41,284 nt of DNA from a virus. The translations under genes were made by a program, and so were the position numbers. Shown piece after piece: positions 22,764 to 29,096 of the stretch. The stretch spans positions 1-41,284 of IMG/VR virus record IMGVR_UViG_3300025436_000005; one strand, 5' to 3'. Each line of letters opens with the position of its first letter. Positions within the stretch are counted from its first letter, which is position 1. The notes beneath the pieces are model-generated. The model searched no databases and had not been told where the DNA came from. It saw only the letters and a program-made list of their open reading frames with translations.

Positions 22764-22948
22764 GCCGTCGCCCGGCTCGGTACGTCCATCTGTTCGTCCG
22801 TGTCTGCGTCTCTGACACTTCCCCACGCGCCGTCATTCCACTGCGCGACCGTGATTTTTCGGCTCGCGATGTCCGCGGCATCTGCCAGCGTTTCGGCCTC
22901 GATATCGTCGCGATCTCCGCCGTCAGTCCAAAATTCGTAGGTCTTCAT
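22760..22948 (-). CDS. small hypothetical protein
   Basis: 62 residues starting MKTYEFWTDGGDRDDIEAET, followed by LADAADIASRKITVAQWNDG. The E-x-x-A-x-x-A-A-x-I-A pattern with W suggests a DUF2188-like mini-fold, similar in style to the 24580-24744 product. A hairpin repeat and GGGGAGG lie upstream. Kept as real by its place in the cassette. Confidence 0.55.
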   Translation of the reverse strand: MKTYEFWTDGGDRDDIEAETLADAADIASRKITVAQWNDGAWGSVRDADTDEQMDVPSRATA

Positions 22949-22987
22949 CTTCCCATCCTCCCCGTTGCGGGCCGCGTGGCCCTAGTC

Positions 22988-23224
22988 CTACAGTCGCGAG
23001 TAGTTGTCGTCAGTATGGATTCCAGCCGCAGTGATTGCCCGCTGGCACTGCCGGACGCTTCCGCGGATGGTCTCGCTTCGCACGCTATCGTCGCTCCTAT
23101 CGTGCCAACCGATCACGATCTCCAGTCGCCCGCGGCCAATCGGCCGCTCGGTGATGAAAGGCGTCACGATCTGGCCGGCGTGGTATTGGCTGAGGTTTAC
23201 GTTTCTGGCTTCTGTCGTCCCCAT
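22988..23224 (-). CDS. small hypothetical protein
   Basis: 78 residues beginning MGTTEARNVNLSQYHAGQIV; a RGRLEIVIGWHDRS strand pattern and an Arg-rich helix (RQCQRAITAAGIH) follow. Its start follows a hairpin repeat with a strong ribosome-binding site, and its stop lies just before the next repeat. No family recognised. Confidence 0.55.
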   Translation of the reverse strand: MGTTEARNVNLSQYHAGQIVTPFITERPIGRGRLEIVIGWHDRSDDSVRSETIRGSVRQCQRAITAAGIHTDDNYSRL

Positions 23225-23263
23225 CTTCCGTCTCCCCGTTGCGGGCCGGTTGTCCGGCCCTGG

Positions 23264-23322
23264 TCTGATCGTCTCCCCACATCACCGGCCCCTCACACGG
23301 GCCGGGGTCTGGGGAGATCAGA
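23264..23322 (-). promoter_or_regulatory. large two-tier stem-loop between cassette genes
   Basis: Outer arms TCTGATC and TCTCCCCA (23264-23279) pair with TGGGGAGA and TCAGA (23310-23322). Inside, CCGGCCC (23285-23291) pairs with GGGCCGG (23299-23305). It overlaps the stop of the 23318-23536 gene and precedes the hairpin repeat at 23234. No T tract follows on the minus strand, so it is unlikely to be a simple terminator; an RNA processing or regulatory site is possible. Confidence 0.5.
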
Positions 23323-23536
23323 CCGTAGCCAGTTGCGCGGCAGAGTAATCCGATTCCGTGGCGCTACGCTCGACGCGCACCGACCGCGGCTCGGAATACA
23401 CCGGACCATAGAACGCCGGGCCGTATTGAGTCCACCGGATCGACCGCCACCCGACCCGCTCTCCGTCAGTCACGGCTCTCTCTGCCTCACTCATGATAGG
23501 CTCGTCGGACACCAGATTCCAGTTTTTCGTCCTCAT
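23318..23536 (-). CDS. small hypothetical protein
   Basis: 72 residues from ATG 23536, which follows the hairpin repeat at 23547-23572. The product starts MRTKNWNLVSDEPIMSEAER and contains DGERVGWRSIRWTQYGP. A longer frame to 23590 would run through the hairpin and is not preferred. No family recognised. Confidence 0.5.
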   Translation of the reverse strand: MRTKNWNLVSDEPIMSEAERAVTDGERVGWRSIRWTQYGPAFYGPVYSEPRSVRVERSATESDYSAAQLATV

Positions 23537-23567
23537 TTTCTCACCCTCCTTTGCGGGCCGCGTGGCC

Positions 23568-24218
23568 CTAGTGTCGTAACAGTCCGCCAACCGTAGCCAC
23601 TCGTTCTAGTCGGTTGGCCGTATCCGCATACGGCTCGCCAGATCGCGACCACAGGTGTAGCCGGATCTCGCGTCCGACGACGTGGACAATCTCGCACGTG
23701 CACACCGGGCCGAGTGTGCGGCGAGTGTCCATCACCAACCGCGAGTCAGCCGGCACATCGTGGACTTGCTGCGTATCCGTCTCGTATTCCGTCACGGTCA
23801 TCGGCCACGGCAGCCTGGCCTTGCGGATCGTGCCTCGCGCCCGACCGCCGTGGCGCTGATTGCGCCCGTCGTAGTCGAGATCCTGGGGCAGTGCCAGTAG
23901 GTTGTCAATAACGCCGTCGATGCGGACGATGCCGCACCACAGAATCACGTCGCGATGCCGCTCAGCATTCCGCCTCCGATTCGTCGCCCGACGTTCGCGA
24001 CGTAATGGTCCGCTCAGTCGCCTCCGCACCTCACGGAGATCGACCGGCGTAGGCAGGTCTGCCATTGTCGCCAAGACCGGCTCTTGGCCGAAAATCTGAA
24101 TCAATCCGGCCAGAGTCAATCGGCTCTCGCCAGCGTGCTCCGCGGCCAAGCCGGCCACGGCTCCACTTGCTGCGGCAGTCACGAGACCGCCGCCAAAAAA
24201 CTGTCTACGTGTCAACAC
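23568..24218 (-). CDS. protein with a twin-arginine (TAT) type signal peptide, function unknown
   Basis: 216 residues from GTG 24218, chosen because GGAGGAGGTG lies four to thirteen bases upstream. The N-terminus VLTRRQFFGGGLVTAAASGA has the twin-arginine core T-R-R-Q-F-F, a hydrophobic stretch and a small-residue segment before A-G-E-S, so export through the Tat system is likely. The mature part is Arg-rich (RREVRRRLSGPLRRERRATN) with a beta-rich end (CTCEIVHVVGREIRLHLWSR). Secreted phage proteins are uncommon; it may act in the envelope. The stop sits within a hairpin repeat copy. Confidence 0.6.
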   Translation of the reverse strand: MLTRRQFFGGGLVTAAASGAVAGLAAEHAGESRLTLAGLIQIFGQEPVLATMADLPTPVDLREVRRRLSGPLRRERRATNRRRNAERHRDVILWCGIVRIDGVIDNLLALPQDLDYDGRNQRHGGRARGTIRKARLPWPMTVTEYETDTQQVHDVPADSRLVMDTRRTLGPVCTCEIVHVVGREIRLHLWSRSGEPYADTANRLERVATVGGLLRH

Positions 24219-24543
24219 GATACACCTCCTCCAGGTAAGATTGATCCCCACGTGCCGCGCGGGTAGAAAACTCGCCCACGCCACCCGTCCGCGTGTTACC
24301 GTCTATGGCCATATCCGCGGAGTAGATCGGCAGCGAACCGACCGACTGCGGATAGAGCGATTCCACCAGCCGCAACAGCGCGGCTTGGTCTGGCCAATCC
24401 TCGCCGCTGGCCCACCGGCGCACCGTGCGGTCAGATACTCCGCAGCGTCGACCGATCTCGCGGGCACCGAACTCGCTGACGATAGCGAGTGCGAAGCGGG
24501 CTGCGTCTGTCGAGTGTCGTCGGGTTCCGCGTGGCCAAACCAT
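24205..24543 (-). CDS. helix-turn-helix DNA-binding protein
   Basis: 112 residues. EFGAREIGRRCGVSDRTVRR followed by WASGEDWP is a clear HTH: helix A, turn, and recognition helix V-S-D-R-T-V-R-R-W. The rest is short and unlike full repressors, but cro/Cox-sized regulators look like this. It would bind DNA, possibly regulating the surrounding small-gene cassette. Its end overlaps the start region of the TAT protein gene; the start follows a hairpin repeat with GGGGAGGATG. Confidence 0.7.
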   Translation of the reverse strand: MVWPRGTRRHSTDAARFALAIVSEFGAREIGRRCGVSDRTVRRWASGEDWPDQAALLRLVESLYPQSVGSLPIYSADMAIDGNTRTGGVGEFSTRAARGDQSYLEEVYRVDT

Positions 24544-24579
24544 CTCGTCATCCTCCCCGTTGCGGGCCGGTTGCCGGCC

Positions 24580-24744
24580 CTAGAACTGCCAATTGAAATC
24601 AGACTCCAGCATTTTGCCAGCCGACGGCGCCGAAGCGGCACTCTCGGCCTCGTCGCGAGACAGGAACTCCGTCCACGCTCCGTCTTCGCGGACTACCGAC
24701 CAGGATCCGGTTTCCCCGCCCTCTCTGATAGTGTATCTCTTCAT
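24580..24744 (-). CDS. small DUF2188-like protein
   Basis: 54 residues beginning MKRYTIREGGETGSWSVVRE and continuing DGAWTEFLSRDEAESAASAP. The W-x-V-x-x-E-D-G ... F-x-S-R-D-E-A-x-x-A-A order matches the DUF2188 mini-fold. Its TAG is the T-A-G of a hairpin repeat. ATG 24744 has GGGTGG upstream. It is shorter than the usual automatic cutoff but well supported by its boundaries. Confidence 0.55.
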   Translation of the reverse strand: MKRYTIREGGETGSWSVVREDGAWTEFLSRDEAESAASAPSAGKMLESDFNWQF

Positions 24745-24926
24745 CTTTCCACCCTCCCCGTTGCGGGCCGGTTGGCCCTAGTCCCGCGATGCCAATCGCA
24801 TCGCGTCCGAACACCACCAGCAGCCATTGCCGTCCACATAATCGTAGTATCCGCGGCGGGCTCGGATACCACCGTAGCAGACTCACCGAGCACTTGTTGC
24901 GCGTGTGCCGCGTCATGGCACCGCAC
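24741..24926 (-). CDS. uncertain small reading frame, possibly frameshifted
   Basis: From GTG 24926 this frame gives VRCHDAAHAQQVLGESATVV and continues through the hairpin repeat to a TGA overlapping ATG 24744. Another frame in the same stretch gives RRGYYDYVDGNGCWWCSDAM with a stop inside the hairpin repeat, as its cassette neighbours have. The two halves look like one protein broken by a frameshift. I give low weight to either. Confidence 0.3.
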   Translation of the reverse strand: MRCHDAAHAQQVLGESATVVSEPAADTTIMWTAMAAGGVRTRCDWHRGTRANRPATGRVER

Positions 24927-24949
24927 GACCCCCGAACGGGTCGGTTGTC

Positions 24950-24976
24950 GGCCCTGTGTGTTGCGTGGTTGACTAC
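24950..24976. repeat. right direct repeat flanking the small-gene cassette
   Basis: GGCCCTGTGTGTTGCGTGGT, continuing TGACTAC, is the partner of 22737-22763 (25 of 27 bases identical). It marks the upstream edge of the GC-rich cassette, beyond which the base composition drops. Confidence 0.65.
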
Positions 24977-25014
24977 TTCACTTTTCGAATGGAAACCAAT
25001 TGAGTGGCACTTAG

Positions 25015-25206
25015 TCAGTCAGTCAACTCGGCCTCACTCACTTTCGTATCGATCAGAGTATTAAGTAAATCCTCGTCGGATAGACTAGTGAGATACGCAC
25101 TATACTCCGCAGCCGTCCTCTTCTCCATCCGGCTAAACCACACGGAGCACACTAACCTGTCAATAATCAGTTCTCGTATCGTCTTCATTTTCGTGATCAT
25201 CTTCAT
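25015..25206 (-). CDS. small hypothetical protein
   Basis: 63 residues starting MKMITKMKTIRELIIDRLVC; a later Met at codon 7 is possible. The helix RTAAEYSAYLTSLSDEDLLN follows. It is preceded by the conserved AATAAC element at 25215-25264. No family recognised. Confidence 0.5.
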   Translation of the reverse strand: MKMITKMKTIRELIIDRLVCSVWFSRMEKRTAAEYSAYLTSLSDEDLLNTLIDTKVSEAELTD

Positions 25207-25214
25207 TTCCCCTT

Positions 25215-25264
25215 CCCTAGTTGAATCGTCTACTAGTTATTCGTTCACCGGGGCTGATTATTAG
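25215..25264 (-). promoter_or_regulatory. AATAAC direct-repeat element, copy 1
   Basis: On the minus strand, AATAAT, 15 bases, AATAAC, then TAGTAGACGATTCAACTAGGG. It sits between the primase stop and the start of the 25015-25206 gene. The upstream polypyrimidine stretch matches copy 5 almost exactly. Confidence 0.55.
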
Positions 25265-25277
25265 AAAGAAAGGAAGA

Positions 25278-26147
25278 TTATTCGAGAAACTTTTGCCGCA
25301 GTTCGGCGATCTCCTCGTCGTCTGCCGACCCCGGATCAGTTCCGCTCTCGAGCTGAACCCGGATGGTCTTACCGGGGAACACCGATAGATCATCTGCCAG
25401 TTTCTTACCGACAAACTGGGCTTTTTCAGCATTGTCCAGGCAGATCACCCGCAGTGGATACTTGGCAATCCTGGCAACCTGAGACCCGGAATAGTTCAAC
25501 CCGAACAAAGCGACCGCCCCAGGTCCGGTCTTCCAGACGTCGAGCGGTCCCTCGTGAACGATCACGGCCGACCTCACATAATCCTCACCATAGAGCAGGG
25601 ATTTCGCCGGCATCGATTCTTCTTCCGGTCCGGCTGTGATATATCGCCGGTCGGCATCCTGCTTGACCGCCCGTGTCGTCCAGCTGACTTCCTGCCCGAG
25701 GTGGACAATCGGGATGAAGATCCGCCACCGAAGTTTGGCGGCGATTCCGATCCCCATTGCTCCCCACAACGTAGCAGCCTGGCTCGCGTCGAGGCCCCGC
25801 CGGCGCAGGTAGCGTATGTGCATCGGGCCCAGCGCTGAAACCCCGCCGGGCCGCGAGAGATGGCCTGAAACGCGGGCTTTACCGGGTCGGCGGACCAGGT
25901 GTAAAGATGCCAGTATCTCACTGGTCTCTTGGGCATCTCTGGTTAGTGCCCGAAGGACTTCATACAGAGAATGAGGTCCACACTTCCAGCAGTTGGCGCT
26001 GCCAAGATCATGGATGCCGAGGTGGAATTTTCCGCTCTCTTGGCAGAAGGGGCAGTCAATATTCGTCCACCCCTGCCGGCCGTGGTGGTGTCCGTGGCCG
26101 GCAGTCTGGACGTGGATCTGGGATAAGACCTCAGCGATGGTGGTCAT
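25278..26147 (-). CDS. DNA primase with zinc finger and TOPRIM
   Basis: 289 residues. A zinc-binding domain has DCPFCQESGKFHL and NCWKCG (C32, C35, C53, C56). The TOPRIM core shows VHEGPLDVWKTG (E199, D203) and VICLDNAEK (D238). Such short primases, zinc ribbon plus TOPRIM without the helicase half, make the RNA primers and are known from T7-like and bacterial DnaG-like phage proteins. It would work with the intein-bearing DnaB helicase. The stop codon leads directly into the conserved AATAAC element at 25215-25264. Confidence 0.92.
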   Translation of the reverse strand: MTTIAEVLSQIHVQTAGHGHHHGRQGWTNIDCPFCQESGKFHLGIHDLGSANCWKCGPHSLYEVLRALTRDAQETSEILASLHLVRRPGKARVSGHLSRPGGVSALGPMHIRYLRRRGLDASQAATLWGAMGIGIAAKLRWRIFIPIVHLGQEVSWTTRAVKQDADRRYITAGPEEESMPAKSLLYGEDYVRSAVIVHEGPLDVWKTGPGAVALFGLNYSGSQVARIAKYPLRVICLDNAEKAQFVGKKLADDLSVFPGKTIRVQLESGTDPGSADDEEIAELRQKFLE

Positions 26148-26467
26148 TCGACGCCAATCGTATCATCCCCACACTGAGGGACTTCCTTTCCTGTATCTTT
26201 CAGTAGTTTCAGAAGATCAGCAATGAATGGAATCTTCTGTCCCTCGATCGGGGCACCCCGCTTGAACATGAACCAAATGCGCTGAGCTTCGAACAACGTC
26301 TTAGGAAATAACTGAACTTCCCGCTCGCAGTCCATTAACTCTAACCGGATGTTGTCCGGCATATCCCAGTCAGTTGCTTCCGTGGCTTCCCCTTCGGCGA
26401 ACCAGATGATCCTCGCTGACCATCGGCCACCACGCCCATTTCTCCACATCTTGTGTCTGCTGCGCAT
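26144..26467 (-). CDS. hypothetical protein
   Basis: 107 residues from ATG 26467, with GGGAGG nine bases upstream. It shows WSARIIWFAEGEATEATDWD and a helical LFEAQRIWFMFKRG. It couples to the primase (overlap by four bases) and overlaps the preceding gene by 98 bases in another frame, a fairly large overlap that leaves doubt about one of the two. No family recognised. Confidence 0.5.
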   Translation of the reverse strand: MRSRHKMWRNGRGGRWSARIIWFAEGEATEATDWDMPDNIRLELMDCEREVQLFPKTLFEAQRIWFMFKRGAPIEGQKIPFIADLLKLLKDTGKEVPQCGDDTIGVE

Positions 26468-26693
26468 CTTTCGGCCCTCCCGAATGAAATCGGTCCCACG
26501 CCTCGTTGAGCATGGCCGCCAGCTCAGCGGCCGGTGTCTTTCCGCCGTCCGATCCAGTGAACATACTGACAATCGCCTCGACCCCGGTCTTTCTACCATC
26601 CGGGGTGAACGTGCCAACAACCACCAGCGTTGCCGGCCCATCGGCCGGCAATCCTCTATTCGCCCTCTTGGTCTTGAACGGACCCATCTTCAT
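26370..26693 (-). CDS. hypothetical protein
   Basis: 107 residues from ATG 26693, preceded by GGAGGGG, with a second ATG two codons later. Shows ATLVVVGTFTPDGRKTG and a C-terminal WDRFHSGGPKD. It overlaps both neighbours. Family not recognised; possibly a small structural or regulatory protein. Confidence 0.45.
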   Translation of the reverse strand: MKMGPFKTKRANRGLPADGPATLVVVGTFTPDGRKTGVEAIVSMFTGSDGGKTPAAELAAMLNEAWDRFHSGGPKDAQQTQDVEKWAWWPMVSEDHLVRRRGSHGSN

Positions 26694-26973
26694 TCCCCTC
26701 CACTTGGGTGTCCTCATCTTCTCCACCGAACGTCAGCTTCCATCCCTCCGGCGACATGCCGGACATCAGGAACTCGCGGTCGTCTGCCGGCATGTTCGGA
26801 AAGGCGGTCTGCATGTATGCGCCCCGCCGATACGCGAACAGGCCATCCGCAGGAACATCAACGGAATAGCTCTTGCCAGTCACAACGCACTTCCCAGTGA
26901 AACGATAGAAGTGCGTCCCGTTTTCAAACTGCTCTTCGTAGGTGCAATGGTTGTCGGCGTACCGCATCGTCAA
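26656..26973 (-). CDS. common small phage protein (NMPADDREFLMSGMSPEGW type)
   Basis: 105 residues. TGKSYSVDVPADGLFAYRRG, then AFPNMPADDREFLMSGMSPE, matches a widespread uncharacterised phage family whose core reads AFP-x-L-x-x-x-D-R-E-F-L-x-S-G. The tail is acidic (GEDEDTQVEGNEDGSVQDQE). It lies in the small-gene stretch before the primase. Function unknown. Confidence 0.6.
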   Translation of the reverse strand: MTMRYADNHCTYEEQFENGTHFYRFTGKCVVTGKSYSVDVPADGLFAYRRGAYMQTAFPNMPADDREFLMSGMSPEGWKLTFGGEDEDTQVEGNEDGSVQDQEGE

Positions 26974-27164
26974 TTCTCCCTATCATGAAGTCGTTCGGTC
27001 TCAGACTTTCCACTCAGCTCTTTCAGTGCCTGAGCTGCGGTCAGCTCCCCGGCCTTGATCCTGGCGGCGAGCTTGGCCGCTGCCAGGGCGTTCTGTTTGA
27101 TCTTCTGGATAGCCCTGGCGTTCTGCCGGGCCATTCGTTCCGAGTTGGTTAGTTTACTCTTCAT
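26970..27164 (-). CDS. small helical hypothetical protein
   Basis: 64 residues from ATG 27164, two bases past the previous stop. It reads MKSKLTNSERMARQNARAIQ then KIKQNALAAAKLAARIKAGE. Basic and Ala-rich, one long helix. An upstream frame extension would overlap the next gene. Family not recognised. Confidence 0.5.
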   Translation of the reverse strand: MKSKLTNSERMARQNARAIQKIKQNALAAAKLAARIKAGELTAAQALKELSGKSETERLHDREN

Positions 27165-27165
27165 G

Positions 27166-27546
27166 TCAGTTGTTCTCGATTCGAGTAGCTTCAAGCAGGC
27201 GCGCCTGCTCACGGTCAATGTCTTGGTTGGCATAGGAATCCGGAATCGGTCCAATCGCCTCTTCCATCTCCCGGCCCTGCCGAGCATTGACCTCTGCGAT
27301 GCTGAAAGCAGGCTTGGTCTCAGCGCCCCCGCTGATCCGCTCCAGGTAGAGGGCCTTATCAGTAGCCGGCTCCCGAAATTTGGCAGCTGATCGGGCTATC
27401 GTCTGGCGGCCTGTGGACAGATTGGTTACGCCATAGACCTCCCGGCCCCGGTAGTCTTCCCGGATTTCATCCACCCGAACGGTCCGAATAATCCCGTTCA
27501 CCTTCATCCGATACTTCCCACCAACTTTGATTTCGTTAGCCTTCAT
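27166..27546 (-). CDS. conserved phage hypothetical protein (KVGGKYRMKVNG type)
   Basis: 126 residues from ATG 27546, with GGAG eight bases upstream. KANEIKVGGKYRMKVNGIIR, then YGVTNLSTGRQTIARSAAKF, is a small beta-rich pattern recurring in phage proteins (K-V-G-x-K-Y ... T-N-L-x-T-G-R ... R-S-A-A-K-F). It lies in the small-gene block. Function unknown. Confidence 0.6.
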   Translation of the reverse strand: MKANEIKVGGKYRMKVNGIIRTVRVDEIREDYRGREVYGVTNLSTGRQTIARSAAKFREPATDKALYLERISGGAETKPAFSIAEVNARQGREMEEAIGPIPDSYANQDIDREQARLLEATRIENN

Positions 27547-27561
27547 CTTCAAGTCTCCTTC

Positions 27562-27592
27562 AAAAATCCCATTCCCAGTTGAACCTACTAGA
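27562..27592 (-). promoter_or_regulatory. degenerate partial copy of the AATAAC element
   Basis: Only the downstream half is recognisable: TAGTAGGTTCAACTGGGAA resembles TAGTAGACGATTCAACTAGG of copy 1. It lies just upstream of the 27166-27546 gene. Confidence 0.3.
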
Positions 27593-27594
27593 GC

Positions 27595-28287
27595 TTACCA
27601 GCTGTGATACTGCCGACGCACCGCGTCCCAGACTGCCTCTTCGTCGGTGGCGTAACGTGCCGAGCTACATGAAGCGAAGCTGCCCGAGCTTCCGTTGCAG
27701 TAGGTGTAGACCGCCTCGACCTTGGTCACCGTCGCACGATTCTCCGACGTCCAATCGTAATCCTCAACGTTCTTGCAGCGAACGATTACCCGCTCCCAAC
27801 CCATCTTTCGTTCGGCATACTGTTGAGCAACTGGGATGTCAAGGGTATAGATGCGACTACCATCAGGCATCACGTCCCGAGCCCGTGTCACGTCAGCCAG
27901 CTTCTTGCTATCCTGCGGCCCGCATCCAAAAGCCACCTGGACAGCCACCAGCTCCTCAGCCAAACGCTGAGCTTGTTGTCCTCGCCGAGTCTGTTCGGCG
28001 GCCTTCTTTTCGAGAGCATTCGCTTCGGCCTCGGTCGCATTCGCGTTCAGCTCCTTCTCATTCTCCTCCGTCTTAGCCCAAACCGAGCTGTAGGTTCGGC
28101 AGTTGCCGGATTTGGCCGCCCCGTGCTGGCCGCTAAACGCCTCCCTATTGAACGCGCCGGCTTCGGTACCGTCGACCAGCGTGACCCGAACCTGCGTCTT
28201 GGTCACCCGGTGGACGTTCCCAGCGACCGGACGCGCACCGTAGGTCTTCACAAACAGAACCGCATCACCGACGTTCAGAATACTCAT
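27595..28287 (-). CDS. hypothetical protein with SH3-like N-terminus
   Basis: 230 residues from ATG 28287, with GGAG six bases upstream. The N-terminal MSILNVGDAVLFVKTYGARP with VTLVDGTEAGAF resembles a small beta-barrel; the middle is helical and charged (ENEKELNANATEAEANALEK); the C-terminal third has Tyr and Ser-rich segments (YCNGSSGSFASCSSARY). Preceded by the AATAAC element (28310-28359). No family recognised. Confidence 0.55.
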   Translation of the reverse strand: MSILNVGDAVLFVKTYGARPVAGNVHRVTKTQVRVTLVDGTEAGAFNREAFSGQHGAAKSGNCRTYSSVWAKTEENEKELNANATEAEANALEKKAAEQTRRGQQAQRLAEELVAVQVAFGCGPQDSKKLADVTRARDVMPDGSRIYTLDIPVAQQYAERKMGWERVIVRCKNVEDYDWTSENRATVTKVEAVYTYCNGSSGSFASCSSARYATDEEAVWDAVRRQYHSW

Positions 28288-28309
28288 TTCGTTCTCCTTC
28301 AAGTTTCGT

Positions 28310-28359
28310 TCCCTAGTTGAGTTGTCTGATAGTTATTCGTCCGCCGGACCTCATTATTG
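28310..28359 (-). promoter_or_regulatory. AATAAC direct-repeat element, copy 2
   Basis: On the minus strand, CCAATAAT, 15 bases containing GTCC-GGC-GGAC, AATAAC, TATCAGACAACTCAACTAGGG. It lies between the amidotransferase stop and the 27595-28287 start. Confidence 0.55.
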
Positions 28360-28370
28360 GAGACGATCCC

Positions 28371-29000
28371 TCAATTCTTCAAGATTCTGACGTAATCGTC
28401 CGGCAAGGACCAGCGCTTGCCTGGCATGCCGTTCGGCAGGCTGGCGAAGTAAAGGCCATCGCCAAGAGAGCAGAAGTGGAGCGGATTGCCGCTGCGAATC
28501 ACCAGCATTCGGTTGGGCTTTGTCCAGATCCCGAGCACGGCCATCGGACCTTCGACCATCTCTTTGATGCGGGCGGCGCGGCTAACCAAGTTGCCAGAGC
28601 CGTTGGCCATCAGCAAGCCGAGCACTTCACTATCGCACTCGGTCTGCATGGTGAGGTCGAAGCGGTCGACCAGCTCGCGGTAGTTCCGCACCACCCCGTT
28701 GTGGACCAACCACCCACGACCCGCAGGATGCGGATGGTTGTTGGTGTTGTTGTCCGGGCTGCCATGAGTCGCCCAGCGGCAGTGGCCGATCATCATGCTG
28801 GACTCGCGGACCATCCGCAGGTCGCCCAAACTGTCAGTGATCGGGCCGGGTTTCTTGAAGGTCTGGATCTGGTCACCGTCCGCCCAGGCGAGGCCGAACG
28901 CATGGTCTCCGCGTTGCTCGGTAATGATCGCCAGCTTGCGGAGCAGCTTCATGTCGGGAACCGCCCCGTTGTCACCGAAGAATCCGAAGATGCCACACAT
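28371..29000 (-). CDS. class II glutamine amidotransferase (Ntn-hydrolase domain)
   Basis: 209 residues from ATG 29000, so the product begins MCGIFGFFGD with Cys2 as the N-terminal nucleophile once Met is removed; a GTG one codon earlier is possible. IGHCRWATHGSPDN and LVHNGVVRN are the other class II glutaminase motifs (Arg, Asn and Gly oxyanion region). It has only the glutaminase half and no transferase partner domain, so it probably supplies ammonia to a separate enzyme. The neighbour is an amidoligase. A role in deazaguanine amidation is possible but speculative. Confidence 0.85.
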   Translation of the reverse strand: MCGIFGFFGDNGAVPDMKLLRKLAIITEQRGDHAFGLAWADGDQIQTFKKPGPITDSLGDLRMVRESSMMIGHCRWATHGSPDNNTNNHPHPAGRGWLVHNGVVRNYRELVDRFDLTMQTECDSEVLGLLMANGSGNLVSRAARIKEMVEGPMAVLGIWTKPNRMLVIRSGNPLHFCSLGDGLYFASLPNGMPGKRWSLPDDYVRILKN

Positions 29001-29032
29001 CACAAGTCTCCTTGATCCAGTTCGCAGTCTTG

Positions 29033-29070
29033 TTCCCTACTAGTTATTCGTCCGGGCCGGCTCGTTATTG
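29033..29070 (-). promoter_or_regulatory. AATAAC direct-repeat element, copy 3
   Basis: On the minus strand, CCAATAAC, 15 bases containing CCGG-C-CCGG, AATAAC, TAGTAGGGAAC. Shorter than copies 1 and 5 on its downstream side. Upstream of the amidotransferase. Confidence 0.5.
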
Positions 29071-29096
29071 GCCGGTCCGGAGGAAATTCTCAGAAT

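Larger units (their letters stand above)
22727..24956. repeat. family of seven GC hairpins between small genes
   Basis: A repeat of the form CGTTGCGGGCC-GCGT-GGCCCTAGT (or its GGTTG loop variant) occurs at about 22727-22744, 22960-22985, 23234-23264, 23547-23572, 24553-24583, 24755-24783 and 24936-24956. On the minus strand each is a GGGCC/GGCCC hairpin, usually with a TAG of the preceding gene inside (ACTAGGGCC). In most copies it is followed by GGGGAGG, the ribosome-binding site of the next gene. Each copy thus separates two small coding frames and sits directly before the next start, so it may control translation or end transcription. Confidence 0.7.

Noticed and set aside
22745-23596. Long plus-strand reading frame in the GC-rich cassette
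   Set aside because: High GC makes long frames by chance. Minus-strand genes here have ribosome-binding sites and hairpin-defined borders, and this frame shows no domain.
24599-24916. 105-residue minus-strand reading frame
   Set aside because: It is a shadow that covers the 24580-24744 gene, which has a better ribosome-binding site and a stop within the hairpin repeat.
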